Below, one piece after another: positions 1-6,974 of a stretch of DNA of 16,423 nt. The position numbers were made by a program, and so were the translations under genes. Source of the stretch: Bacteroidales bacterium (GTDB lineage Bacteria > Bacteroidota > Bacteroidia > Bacteroidales > UBA932); contig JAEENZ010000259.1 in assembly GCA_016283985.1 (NCBI GenBank), forward strand, positions 1-16,423. Reading direction: 5' to 3'. Numbering within the stretch: the first letter of the stretch is position 1; every line of letters starts with the position of its first letter. Below the pieces are notes generated by a model. It saw only the letters and a program-made list of their open reading frames with translations, ran no database searches and was not told the origin of the DNA.

Positions 1-63
1 CTTCATCTGGGCGTCAGACAAAACGGGAGTTGCAATGAAAACGGTTTCGTACTGTTTTAACAT
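1..63 (-). CDS. rpsF: 30S ribosomal protein S6, N-terminal fragment (cut by window edge)
   Basis: The first 21 codons, read leftward from the ATG at 63, give MLKQYETVFIATPVLSDAQM followed by K. This is the typical start of Bacteroidetes S6 (YETVFI-TPVLSD-QMK), the beta-1 strand of the small-subunit protein that pairs with S18 on the 16S rRNA platform. The rest lies outside the window. In this phylum rpsF is normally followed by rpsR and rplI, which would be expected further left. A TATATTTG promoter box lies 55 bases upstream of the ATG, and a strong hairpin lies between box and start codon, so the gene seems to have its own promoter and a structured leader. Identification rests on a short stretch, but the match is distinctive. 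Confidence 0.88.
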   Translation of the reverse strand, partial: MLKQYETVFIATPVLSDAQMK

Positions 64-89
64 TTTGATAATTAATTAGTTATAAATAA

Positions 90-117
90 AGCCCTTATGG
101 AACTTTCCAAAAGGGCT
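90..117 (-). terminator. Hairpin: terminator of the lipoprotein gene and/or leader of rpsF
   Basis: The 13-base arms 90-102 and 105-117 are complementary with one mismatch (read leftward: AGCCCTTTTGGAA, then TTCCATAAGGGCT), followed on the minus strand by TTTATTTATAA. It is shaped like an intrinsic terminator for the lipoprotein gene that stops at 147. The -7 box at 119-126 would, however, start rpsF transcription at or just before this hairpin, placing it at the extreme 5' end of the rpsF mRNA. Which role dominates cannot be told from sequence. Confidence 0.6.
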
Positions 118-118
118 G

Positions 119-126
119 CAAATATA
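119..126 (-). promoter_or_regulatory. Bacteroidetes -7 box (TATATTTG), candidate rpsF promoter
   Basis: The minus strand reads TATATTTG, an exact fit to the TAnnTTTG -7 element of the Bacteroidetes primary sigma factor. It lies 55 bases upstream of the rpsF ATG and downstream of the stop of the preceding gene. No convincing -33 TTTG element is seen at the expected spacing, which is common in this phylum. Confidence 0.55.
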
Positions 127-146
127 GGAATTATTTCTTGAATTTC

Positions 147-578
147 CTAGAAATTCTCTCCCTTATCTTCTGCGAAGAAGTCCATGGTAAACTTGTCACC
201 GGTAGTCTCTACGCAATCGACCTTGATGTTAAGTCCACCTTTGGTCTCAGTAATCTTAACTGTACCGCTTTTGATGACCGGATCGATCGAGGGACCGGAC
301 ATGGGGTTGAAGGAGAGGAAGAAGGGGCCGCTCAGATTGGTGGTCTTTCCAACCCATTCGGCATCAAATCCGCCATAACCATGAATGTTATCGTCTCCAC
401 CGGTGGTATCTACATCAAGGTTGTAAAAGCCCTGGAAGTTACCGCAAATGGCATGTTCAATAGAATATGTATGACCCCTGAGAGTCATTTTGTTGGTAAC
501 GTTTTCTTCCTTGTTGCAGGATGAGAACACGGCTACCGCCACCAGCGCGATTGCAAGAATGCTGAACAATTTCCTCAT
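147..578 (-). CDS. Small predicted lipoprotein of unknown function
   Basis: A 143-residue protein with a classic lipoprotein signal: MRK, a hydrophobic stretch (residues 4-17) and the lipobox F18-S19-S20-C21, so Cys21 should become the lipidated first residue. The mature protein starts CNKEEN. The acidic residues just after Cys are compatible with, but do not prove, surface export in Bacteroidetes. The remaining ~120 residues are glycine-, threonine- and aspartate-rich with alternating hydrophobics (for example KSGTVKITETKGGLNIKVD), suggesting a small all-beta domain. I do not recognise a family. It has its own -7 box 28 bases upstream and a hairpin after its stop, so it is likely monocistronic. 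Its neighbours (rpsF, nrdG) give no functional hint. Confidence 0.82.
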   Translation of the reverse strand: MRKLFSILAIALVAVAVFSSCNKEENVTNKMTLRGHTYSIEHAICGNFQGFYNLDVDTTGGDDNIHGYGGFDAEWVGKTTNLSGPFFLSFNPMSGPSIDPVIKSGTVKITETKGGLNIKVDCVETTGDKFTMDFFAEDKGENF

Positions 579-606
579 TTGTCTAATTTTTAAAGTGTTA
601 ACTCCG

Positions 607-614
607 CAAATATA
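607..614 (-). promoter_or_regulatory. Bacteroidetes -7 box (TATATTTG), lipoprotein gene promoter
   Basis: TATATTTG on the minus strand lies 28 bases upstream of the lipoprotein ATG at 578, in the A/T-rich 54-base gap after the nrdG stop. No terminator hairpin is visible in that gap, so nrdDG transcripts may also read through into the lipoprotein gene. Confidence 0.55.
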
Positions 615-632
615 ACAATTATTTTCAATATG

Positions 633-1103
633 CTACCTGTTCGGATCAATCCCCTTTCTCCAGAAACGGGCGGTAATATCTTCGCGATGATAGTACAGTC
701 GCTGGTTGGTGGCGCGCTCGTTCAGCGGTCCGCATTCGGGTCGGTAGGGGCCGACCTTCACGTAATCGAAAGCATCCCAGAATTCGGGTTCGACCTCTTC
801 GCGGCCGGAATACAGGGCGATTTCCAGGGCCGGGTGAACGGCACGTATATGCGCGGCCAGGGCCAGGAGGGCCTCAGGATCACGACCCTCCCCTAGGAAC
901 AGGAAGCAGTTCACGCCGAAATTGTCCGCGATCAGCCAATCCACGATATCCGGAGTGAGTTCTTCGCCTATGTCCAGTTTCAAGAATGGGGAATGGCATC
1001 CTACGCAATTTCCCCGGCAGTTGCTTATGTCTACTGCCAGGGAAACACGGTCCGGAATCTCCTCCAGGACCACGGACGTCATTTGGGGGACGTACTTGAT
1101 CAT
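633..1103 (-). CDS. nrdG: Anaerobic ribonucleotide reductase-activating protein (radical SAM)
   Basis: A 156-residue, iron-sulfur, SAM-dependent activase that makes the glycyl radical in NrdD so that the cell can reduce ribonucleotides without oxygen. The radical-SAM motif CX3CX2C is visible as C29-RGN-C33-VG-C36, followed by HSP, as in NrdG proteins, and preceded by a hydrophobic beta strand (RVSLAVDISN). Later segments (FLFLGEGRDPEAL, ALYSGREE, YVKVGPY) fit the short NrdG barrel, and the C-terminal 'GPL-ERATNQRLY' segment fits this class. Length is normal for the family. It lies 66 bases downstream of nrdD on the same strand, the usual order. The spacer holds a GC-rich palindrome that could slow the polymerase or shape the mRNA between the two genes. 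Confidence 0.95.
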   Translation of the reverse strand: MIKYVPQMTSVVLEEIPDRVSLAVDISNCRGNCVGCHSPFLKLDIGEELTPDIVDWLIADNFGVNCFLFLGEGRDPEALLALAAHIRAVHPALEIALYSGREEVEPEFWDAFDYVKVGPYRPECGPLNERATNQRLYYHREDITARFWRKGIDPNR

Positions 1104-1131
1104 CTGTCTTCTTCTCGAAGGATTCGGAACG

Positions 1132-1175
1132 GAGTGACGCAGGGGGTGTGGGGGGAGCGCCCCCCAGCATCACTC
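1132..1175 (-). repeat. GC-rich imperfect palindrome across the nrdD stop and the nrdD-nrdG spacer
   Basis: Arms 1132-1146 and 1161-1175 pair at 13 of 15 positions; read leftward they are GAGTGATGCTGGGGG and CCCCCTGCGTCACTC. A tighter alternative inside is GGGGGG-AGCG-CCCCCC at 1150-1165. The nrdD stop codon (1170-1172) lies within one arm. There is no T-run after it, so it is not a normal terminator. It may be a dispersed palindromic repeat or an mRNA-stabilising or attenuating hairpin. Confidence 0.55.
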
Positions 1176-3344
1176 TGCATAGAAGCGGCTTGCCGCTTCT
1201 TCCTGACGCATCTCGCTGAAGGAAGAAATCCTCTTCAGGTATCCGATGACACGTGTGAGATAGTCCAGGTTCGTGCTGCCGCACTTCGGGCACACGGTAA
1301 GGGTATCCTTGCTGATGTATCCGCAGTCATTGCAGACTGTGTTGCGGCAGTTGAAGGTAAAGTAGTTGGTGCCGTAGTGGGCCGCGGTGTTAAGAAGCTG
1401 CCTGTACTGTTCCTTGCTGAGGTGCTCTGCGATGTTCATGTGCAGGGCGGAACCACCGTCCAGATACTTCACGTACTCCTCTCCGTGGAGCTTGAACTTG
1501 TCGATCATGCTCAGCTTGTCATCCTCGGGATTGTAGAAGTAGGAAGAGTACATGTTGTGCTTGGGAGAGACGAAATAGCCGTCCTTGCGGTCCCAGTTGT
1601 AGTTCTTTCCGGAGAGGTTCTCGCCGGGCACGAACTCCGTGTTGAACATCGCGTCCTTGGTCTTGTCCTTGCGGTTTGCCTTGTTGATGGTCTCGAGGAG
1701 GTTGTTCACGAACTCCTTGTACTCGTCGTTCGGGGAGATCTCCAGTCCGAGGAACTCGGCGGCATCGGTGAGGCCGTTCACGCCAACGGTCAGGTACTGC
1801 TTGCGCATGTCGATGAAACCGGCCTTGTAGACGTCGAGCATGTCCGCTTTCAGGAAGTCCTTGATGATTTCGTTGAAGGCGATCTGGTACTTGTGAACGC
1901 GCTCGGTTTCCTCGGTAATCGCATCGCTGATGTACTTGTAGAGGGCTTTCTTGTCGTAGTTGCCCTGCTCGAGCGGCTTGCCGGGCTCGAGGTCCACGCG
2001 CTTCTCTCTCTTGAAGTAATCGCGTGCGGCATCCTGGATAAGGCGGTTCAGGTTGATGGTCATGACCGACTTGCTGCCGGTTGCCACGGAGGCGGTACCC
2101 ATCGAATACTGGTGGGTGGTATGGTTGTGCGCGTCATCATCCTTCTGGATCTCGTTACGCAGGCGGCAGCAGCTGGAAAGGCTGTCGGGGCTGTTGGAGA
2201 TGTAGCAGAAGAAACTGTGTCCCTTTGCCCACATCTCGGCCGTGAAGTCGGCGTATTCCTTGTCGGCGTAGTCGTCTCCCCCGTCGGTAAGCAGGGCCAT
2301 GGTCTCGACCGGGAAGGTCAGTATGTAGTGGTTGCGCTCCTCGTTGAACCAGTTCATGAAGTGCTTCTGGAGCCAGTTCAGAGTCTCCCACTTCGGAGCG
2401 GTGCCGTCCGGGAAGCGGAAATCGCCGAACACGCCTTCGAAATAAGGCTTGTCGAAATAGCCGATATTCCAGAACACCGTCTGGTAGCCACGGTTGCCGG
2501 CGGGCATGTTCATGGAATGGACGACCTGCTGGAAGCAGTTGTCGATCACTTTGGTAAGGGTGCGCTGCTTGGCATTATTTTCTACAACTTCGTCGAGACG
2601 CTCCAGGTAATTGTCGCCGTAGTCCTTGCGGATGAAATAGTCCAGATACATGAGGAACTCAGGGGTAGCCACGGCACCCATGAACTGGGAGGAGATGGAA
2701 TACACCAGATTGATGAACTCACCGCAGAAACTCTTCAGGTCGGTGGGAGCGATGGACACGCCGCCCAGTTCGCGCAGGCCGCTCACGAGGAAAGGATACA
2801 TGGTGATCGCTACGCAGTAGGGATAGCCCGGAGTGCCGCTCTCATCGTGTTTGTAGAGCACGTGGGATTCCAGGTCCTTTATATACTGGTCCGCCAGGTC
2901 GGCACCATACAGGTTCTTGATCTTGTCCTGCATGATGTAGCGGTTCTGCTTGATGTTGTTCTCCTTGTAAAGCTCGGTACCGAGGGTAACGATGTTCTTG
3001 CGCGTGACGTTGGCGTTGGCGTCGAACTTCGATCCCGTCGCGGCGTTGGAGGCCTTGATGTAGTCCTTGATGAAGTCCCGCTTCTTGCGGAGATCCTTAC
3101 CGTCGTCGAACTTCTGGATGTACTCCAGGGCGGCCTTCTTATTGATAGACATCAGGGAATCCACAACCTGGCGGCGGATCTCCTGGCTCGTCATGTTATT
3201 ATAAATATAGAGGTTGTCGGTAATGGATACCACCACCTCCTCCGGGCAACGCTGGCCGGTGGACTTGTAAGTCTGGCGAATACCTTTCTTCAGCTTCTCG
3301 AGGTCGAACTCTTCGATGGTTCCATTTGTTTTCCTAACATCCAT
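1170..3344 (-). CDS. nrdD: Anaerobic (class III) ribonucleoside-triphosphate reductase
   Basis: A 724-residue enzyme that reduces ribonucleoside triphosphates to deoxyribonucleotides in anaerobic cells, using a glycyl radical. An ATP-cone domain occupies roughly residues 1-95 (MDVRKTNGTIEEFDLEKLKKGI at the start), giving allosteric control by ATP/dATP. The ten-stranded barrel contains the conserved SSCCRL with C392 and C393. The C-terminal zinc site is formed by C671, C674, C685 and C688. The glycyl-radical loop is RVIGY with Gly701, followed by KRISSFSE. Length is normal for Bacteroidales. The ATG at 3344 is supported by the ATP-cone starting straight after it. NrdG, its activator, lies downstream. 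Upstream are a 20-base palindrome and a weak -7 box that may control it. Confidence 0.97.
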   Translation of the reverse strand: MDVRKTNGTIEEFDLEKLKKGIRQTYKSTGQRCPEEVVVSITDNLYIYNNMTSQEIRRQVVDSLMSINKKAALEYIQKFDDGKDLRKKRDFIKDYIKASNAATGSKFDANANVTRKNIVTLGTELYKENNIKQNRYIMQDKIKNLYGADLADQYIKDLESHVLYKHDESGTPGYPYCVAITMYPFLVSGLRELGGVSIAPTDLKSFCGEFINLVYSISSQFMGAVATPEFLMYLDYFIRKDYGDNYLERLDEVVENNAKQRTLTKVIDNCFQQVVHSMNMPAGNRGYQTVFWNIGYFDKPYFEGVFGDFRFPDGTAPKWETLNWLQKHFMNWFNEERNHYILTFPVETMALLTDGGDDYADKEYADFTAEMWAKGHSFFCYISNSPDSLSSCCRLRNEIQKDDDAHNHTTHQYSMGTASVATGSKSVMTINLNRLIQDAARDYFKREKRVDLEPGKPLEQGNYDKKALYKYISDAITEETERVHKYQIAFNEIIKDFLKADMLDVYKAGFIDMRKQYLTVGVNGLTDAAEFLGLEISPNDEYKEFVNNLLETINKANRKDKTKDAMFNTEFVPGENLSGKNYNWDRKDGYFVSPKHNMYSSYFYNPEDDKLSMIDKFKLHGEEYVKYLDGGSALHMNIAEHLSKEQYRQLLNTAAHYGTNYFTFNCRNTVCNDCGYISKDTLTVCPKCGSTNLDYLTRVIGYLKRISSFSEMRQEEAASRFYAE
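1181..1200. repeat. Perfect 20-base palindrome-type hairpin at the 3' end of nrdD
   Basis: AGAAGCGG-CTTG-CCGCTTCT is an 8-bp perfect stem (9 with a 2-base loop) inside the last codons of nrdD, six bases from the larger palindrome at 1132-1175. The codons give the ordinary NrdD C-terminus (EEAASRFY), so it may be a coincidence of coding. Next to the spacer palindrome it gives the nrdD-nrdG junction two consecutive hairpins. Confidence 0.45.
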
Positions 3345-3396
3345 AGAATCAATAGGTTACAAGGTTTTATAATAGTCGTCTCTGCGGTTTGGGGGC

Positions 3397-3404
3397 CAAA
3401 AATG
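3397..3404 (-). promoter_or_regulatory. Weak candidate -7 box for nrdD (CATTTTTG)
   Basis: Minus-strand CATTTTTG differs at one base from TAnnTTTG and lies 52 bases upstream of the nrdD ATG, just downstream of the 3406-3425 palindrome. It is the best match in the 202-base gap, but it is not strong. The gap 3345-3546 otherwise holds only the palindrome and the terminator. Confidence 0.3.
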
Positions 3405-3405
3405 C

Positions 3406-3425
3406 CGGGCTGCAGCTGCAACCCG
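3406..3425. promoter_or_regulatory. Candidate operator: 20-base near-perfect palindrome upstream of nrdD
   Basis: CGGGCTGCAGCTGCAACCCG is symmetric in 9 of 10 base pairs and centred about 72 bases before the nrdD start codon, immediately upstream of the candidate -7 box. Such position and symmetry fit a binding site for a dimeric regulator of the nrdDG pair. It does not look like an FNR site (TTGAT-N4-ATCAA), and I cannot assign a regulator. A second, smaller symmetry (TTTGG-GGG-CCAAA) lies at 3388-3400. Confidence 0.4.
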
Positions 3426-3466
3426 AATCAGAGATTTAGGCCTTTTCCGGGGAACAAAGTTACTAA

Positions 3467-3495
3467 AAGAGGAGACACGACGCGTGCCTCCTCTT
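3467..3495 (-). terminator. Intrinsic terminator after pepD
   Basis: Arms 3467-3474 (AAGAGGAG) and 3488-3495 (CTCCTCTT) extend through a G-U pair on the minus strand into CACG/CGTG with a 3-base loop, a 13-bp stem. Read leftward it is followed by a short T-run (the last stem TT plus TTAG), and read rightward it is followed by TTGAAAA only. It lies 52 bases after the pepD stop, ending the acyltransferase-DUF4831-pepD unit before nrdD. Confidence 0.8.
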
Positions 3496-3546
3496 GAAAA
3501 GTTATCAACACTTAACTAACAATCAAGTTTCAGTGTCTGTTCAGGG

Positions 3547-4998
3547 CTACTTTTCCGGAATGTCTTTCAAAACTTCCACCAGGAAGTCCCATGCCTTCTG
3601 CACGGAAGGGATATGGCAGCGCTCGTCCGGGGAATGGGGACTCTTGAGGGTAGGACCGCAGGAGATCATGTCCAGACCGGGATAGATGCCGCCGATGATT
3701 CCGCACTCCAGACCGGCGTGGATGGCCATCACCTCGGGCTCCTTGCCGTAGAGTTTCTTGTAGGACTCCTTCATCACACGAAGGATTACACTCTTGTCGT
3801 CCGGAGCCCATCCGGAATACGCGCCCACGAAGCGGGTCTTGATGCCGGCGTTGTTCAGCACGGCCGCGATCTTGCGGGAGAGAGCCACCTTGGCGCTGTC
3901 GATGAAACTGCGCATCAGGGTTACGATGGACACCTTTCCACCTGCTATCTTCACGATAGCAAGGTTGTTTGAGGTTTCCACGGTGCCGGGCATGGTCTGG
4001 GACATGCGTTCCACTCCGTCCGGGCACGCAAGCACTGCGTTCACCAGGGCGCGGGCCTCATCCTCCTTCACATATCCTTTGCTGAAGACAGCGGGAGTGA
4101 GGGAGATGCTCATGTCGGGATCGGTCTGGGCAAACTCGTCCAGCACCTGCAGGCCGATCTTCCGCAGAACGCGCGCGACCTTTGCCGGATCCTTTATGTA
4201 GAGAAGCACTTCCGCCTCGCGGGGGATGGCATTGCGCATGTTGCCGCCGGTGAATTCCACCAGTTTGGTGTCCGTCTTGGCGAGGATGACGTCGGTCAGG
4301 CGGGCGGCGATGCGGTTGGCGTTCGCGCGGCAGAGGATGATATCCATCCCCGAGTGGCCTCCCTGGCAGCCTTTGACCTGAAGGGAATAAGCCTGATAGC
4401 CCTTAGGACGGCGCACCTTGGTGTAGCGGCCGGTGCCTTCGGTATCCATTCCTCCGGCGCAGCCCACATAGAGCTCGCCCTCGGTTTCAGAATCCAGATT
4501 GATGAGGATATCCCCCTTCAGCACGCCGGGCTCGAGCTTGTTGGCACCGGTCATTCCGGTCTCTTCGTCGTAGGTGACGAGTATCTCGATCGGGCCGTGC
4601 TTGAGGTCTTTGCTCTCGGCGACCGCCATGGCCATAGCGACACCCATGCCGTCGTCGGCTCCGAGCGTGGTACCCTTCGCCTTCACCCATTCGCCGTCGA
4701 TCCAGGTTTCGATGGGGTCGGTGAGAAAATCATGCTTAACGTCGTTGTTCTTCTGGGGAACCATATCCATGTGGCCCTGGAGGATGACGGTCTTGCGGTT
4801 CTCGTAGCCGGGTGTGGCCGGAACCTTCATTATAACGTTCCCGGTGGCATCTGCGAATGTTTCCACCTTGTGTTCCTTGCCCCATTTGAGAAGGAACTCG
4901 CGCACCTTCTCCTCATGCTTGGAAGGACGCGGATAACGGGTCAGCTGGTAGAAATTGTTCCAGACGATTGCGGGTTTGAGATCTTTGATGGTTGACAT
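3547..4998 (-). CDS. pepD: Cytosolic aminoacyl-histidine (Xaa-His) dipeptidase, M20C family
   Basis: A 483-residue di-zinc dipeptidase that breaks down short peptides in the cytosol. The M20 metal and catalytic motifs are all visible: LQGHMDMVPQ with H76 and D78, TTLGADDGMGVAMA with the bridging D115, YDEETGMTGA with the catalytic pair E145/E146, NLDSE with D169, and the C-terminal TLKSPHSPDE with H455. The VGCAGG segment after D169 is typical of PepD. The length (about 480 residues) matches the family. It is the last gene of a three-gene unit, 11 bases after the DUF4831 gene, and is followed by a strong terminator. A peptide transporter is encoded divergently across the 6940-7014 promoter region, a suggestive link in peptide use that is inferred only. 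Confidence 0.96.
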   Translation of the reverse strand: MSTIKDLKPAIVWNNFYQLTRYPRPSKHEEKVREFLLKWGKEHKVETFADATGNVIMKVPATPGYENRKTVILQGHMDMVPQKNNDVKHDFLTDPIETWIDGEWVKAKGTTLGADDGMGVAMAMAVAESKDLKHGPIEILVTYDEETGMTGANKLEPGVLKGDILINLDSETEGELYVGCAGGMDTEGTGRYTKVRRPKGYQAYSLQVKGCQGGHSGMDIILCRANANRIAARLTDVILAKTDTKLVEFTGGNMRNAIPREAEVLLYIKDPAKVARVLRKIGLQVLDEFAQTDPDMSISLTPAVFSKGYVKEDEARALVNAVLACPDGVERMSQTMPGTVETSNNLAIVKIAGGKVSIVTLMRSFIDSAKVALSRKIAAVLNNAGIKTRFVGAYSGWAPDDKSVILRVMKESYKKLYGKEPEVMAIHAGLECGIIGGIYPGLDMISCGPTLKSPHSPDERCHIPSVQKAWDFLVEVLKDIPEK

Positions 4999-5009
4999 GG
5001 TGTTATCGG

Positions 5010-6005
5010 TTATTTGGTTTTATAGATAGGATAGCTTGCCACAATGCCCAGCTGATATACGGGAACGCGGGTCTGGAGAAGGATGGACATGCCGTCCGAC
5101 AGGCGGCATCCGCATACCGCGGGGATGCGGTATTTGATCTCCTGCACCGGCTTCGCCTTGTTGTCCACGGCGGGTGCCGGGGCAACTTCCTCGACGTTCA
5201 GCTGGAGGTAGAACGGCCTCCCGGAAACGTTGTCCGCGGGCACGAGGCCTTCTTCGTCCGAAAGTCGGAAGGCGATGTAGGTCTGGTTCTTGCGCGGAAC
5301 GGGGATAACCTCGAAACTGGCAGCCTGGGAACCATATTCGCTATACCCCGTGAAGAGGGTGAGATAGTCCTGCTCTAGCTTGTTGAGAGCGTCTATAGTA
5401 GCCTTCATGGCTTCGCCGCTGTAGGTGGCATCCGTCTGCCCAACGAGAATCTTATACTTGTTCTCGCGGATTTCGAAGATCTTGTCGGCCACTTCCTTGG
5501 CCTTGGCTTCGGTGGTCTTTTCCACGATCACCTGCTGGCGCACGGCATGGTTGTCGGCATCATAGAGTGTGTTTGTCCGCTCGGTGAGGTTGGCCGGGAT
5601 GCCCTTGTCGGTGAATCCTGTTCCCTTTCCGGCCGGATACTTCCAACCCTTGTCCGGAGAGTATGAACCGGCAGGGCCGGATACGAGACCCTGGCTGGTG
5701 AGCTGGAGGAACAACGGATGGGTCTGGGAATTCATCACATAGGAATAGCGCTGGCTCTGGTCCGCCTCCACAGCAGGCACCATCTTGACGGATGTCACGG
5801 TGTAGGAGATGCGGTTTTCCAGTTCCGCCTTGACACCAAGATACTTCTGGGCGTACTGGGCATAAGGGCCGGCATAGAACTGTTCCCTCTGAGCCTCGAC
5901 GTTGAACACAAGCACCGTCTGGGGCATCGAATACGACACGTTGCCCTGGGCCTTGCCCAGAAGCGGAAGCAGCAACGTGGCTAATATCATTATCGTCCTT
6001 TTCAT
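5010..6005 (-). CDS. DUF4831 family exported protein
   Basis: A 331-residue protein from the ATG at 6005. This start is chosen because it yields a clean signal peptide (MKRTIMILATLLLPLLGKAQ, cleavage probably after GKA) and follows the upstream stop by one base. The longer open frame up to 6167 would overlap the acyltransferase gene heavily and has no signal peptide. The body (YSMPQTVLVFNVEAQREQFY, then a segment on YAQKYLGVK) matches the Bacteroidetes-specific DUF4831 family of secreted or periplasmic proteins. Their molecular role is not known to me. Residues such as EVIPVPRKNQTYIAFRLSDEEGL and GLPYRIPA-like segments suggest beta-rich repeats. It is co-transcribed with the lipid A acyltransferase, perhaps an envelope connection. 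Confidence 0.85.
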   Translation of the reverse strand: MKRTIMILATLLLPLLGKAQGNVSYSMPQTVLVFNVEAQREQFYAGPYAQYAQKYLGVKAELENRISYTVTSVKMVPAVEADQSQRYSYVMNSQTHPLFLQLTSQGLVSGPAGSYSPDKGWKYPAGKGTGFTDKGIPANLTERTNTLYDADNHAVRQQVIVEKTTEAKAKEVADKIFEIRENKYKILVGQTDATYSGEAMKATIDALNKLEQDYLTLFTGYSEYGSQAASFEVIPVPRKNQTYIAFRLSDEEGLVPADNVSGRPFYLQLNVEEVAPAPAVDNKAKPVQEIKYRIPAVCGCRLSDGMSILLQTRVPVYQLGIVASYPIYKTK

Positions 6006-6006
6006 A

Positions 6007-6939
6007 TTATTTCCAGCGTTTGTGAGTCCAGAGATAGTTCCAGGGCTGATCCTTGATATCTTTCTCCAGCTCGGCATAATACATTTCCATGATGCGTTCG
6101 GGAGTGTAATCCGCTGCATTGCTGCAGATAGGCACGAACTCCACGGTATAGCGGCCTCGACCTGCAACCTTCCAGCGGAGGTAGCTCACGCTCATGCCGA
6201 ACTTGCATGCAAGAGCCGTACCACCGGTCATAGCCAGCGTCTCCTGATTAAGGAACTTGCCGACATTGTGCTTAGTGGCGATGCGGTAAGGGTATTGGTC
6301 GGTCGGGAAGATGTAGACGAACTTCTGCCGGCGGTGTGCAATGGCGAAACGGAACACTTCCTGCGATTCCAGATAGCCGTCGAAATCCGTATCTTTCAGG
6401 GAATTGCAGCGATTGTCTTCTATCACGCGATCCCAGAGTTTACTTTTAAGCTTGCGGTAAACCACGCCGATTTCTTCCGGTCCGGACTTGAGGGGAACCT
6501 CCTTGTTGTGATTGTAGCAGAACCAGCCCCCGAGAAGTTCCCAGTTGCCTGCATGGCTGCTGAGCACCATAACGTTGGTGCTGTTCTCATATACCTCGTT
6601 GAATACTTCGGGGTTAACTATTTCGACAATCTTAGATGCATGCAGACGCCTGCGTCCACGGGCATTCCTGCATCCTCCGAACCATATCGCCTCAGCCACT
6701 ATGTCTCCGAAATGGCGGTAACTGTCCTTCATAAGCTTTTTCAGTTCACCATACTTCTTTTCCGGGAAACTGCGGGCCAGGTTGGTCATTACGACATCCC
6801 TGCGGTAATGAATCACGTCGCGCAGCAGCCAGCTTAAGAACCTGCCCATGGCCAGATGGAAACCCAGAGGCAGGCAGGCGAACAGCCCGAGCACCGCCTC
6901 GGTCAGAACGACACCAATGGAACGTTTATCCTGCTTCAT
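6007..6939 (-). CDS. LpxL/HtrB-family lipid A (lysophospholipid) acyltransferase
   Basis: A 310-residue membrane-anchored acyltransferase that adds a secondary acyl chain to lipid A at the inner face of the inner membrane. An N-terminal hydrophobic anchor (residues about 9-40) precedes the catalytic HX4E motif H129-AGNW-E134 in the block VLSSHAGNWELLGG. A substrate-site block FPTDQYPYR follows, and the family's C-terminal signature is seen as PWNYLWTHKRWK. These fit LpxL/LpxM/HtrB homologues; Bacteroidales usually make penta-acylated lipid A. It is the first gene of the leftward unit. Its -7 box ends only 6 bases before the ATG, implying a leaderless or nearly leaderless mRNA. The next in-frame ATG (M31) would cut off the anchor, so the first ATG is kept. 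Confidence 0.93.
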   Translation of the reverse strand: MKQDKRSIGVVLTEAVLGLFACLPLGFHLAMGRFLSWLLRDVIHYRRDVVMTNLARSFPEKKYGELKKLMKDSYRHFGDIVAEAIWFGGCRNARGRRRLHASKIVEIVNPEVFNEVYENSTNVMVLSSHAGNWELLGGWFCYNHNKEVPLKSGPEEIGVVYRKLKSKLWDRVIEDNRCNSLKDTDFDGYLESQEVFRFAIAHRRQKFVYIFPTDQYPYRIATKHNVGKFLNQETLAMTGGTALACKFGMSVSYLRWKVAGRGRYTVEFVPICSNAADYTPERIMEMYYAELEKDIKDQPWNYLWTHKRWK

Positions 6940-6945
6940 AGTTCA

Positions 6946-6953
6946 CAAATATA
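6946..6953 (-). promoter_or_regulatory. Bacteroidetes -7 box (TATATTTG), leftward promoter for the acyltransferase unit
   Basis: TATATTTG on the minus strand, separated from the acyltransferase ATG by only TGAACT. With the usual 5-8 base distance from box to start site, transcription would begin at or next to the start codon. It is one half of a divergent promoter pair in the 75-base gap 6940-7014. Confidence 0.55.
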
Positions 6954-6974
6954 GTCAAAATCCCCATTATTTAT

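Noticed and set aside
993..3497. An 834-codon open frame on the plus strand
   Set aside because: It lies antisense to nrdD, has a valine- and leucine-rich composition typical of a reversed frame in GC-rich DNA, and shows no recognisable domain. nrdD and nrdG explain the region.
5114..5133. A hairpin (ATACCGC / GCGGTAT) in the DUF4831 gene
   Set aside because: A 7-bp stem inside ordinary coding sequence of a family-conserved region; not distinguishable from chance.
6006..6167. An upstream extension of the DUF4831 frame
   Set aside because: It would overlap the acyltransferase gene by about 160 bases and bury the signal peptide. The ATG at 6005 follows the previous stop by one base and gives a clean export signal.
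6640..6682. A possible small palindrome with odd, arginine-rich residues (GGCRNARGRRRLHA) in the acyltransferase gene
   Set aside because: Looked like a third in-frame insert, but the segment fits the normal length and pattern of Bacteroidales homologues as I recall them, and the inverted repeat is short.
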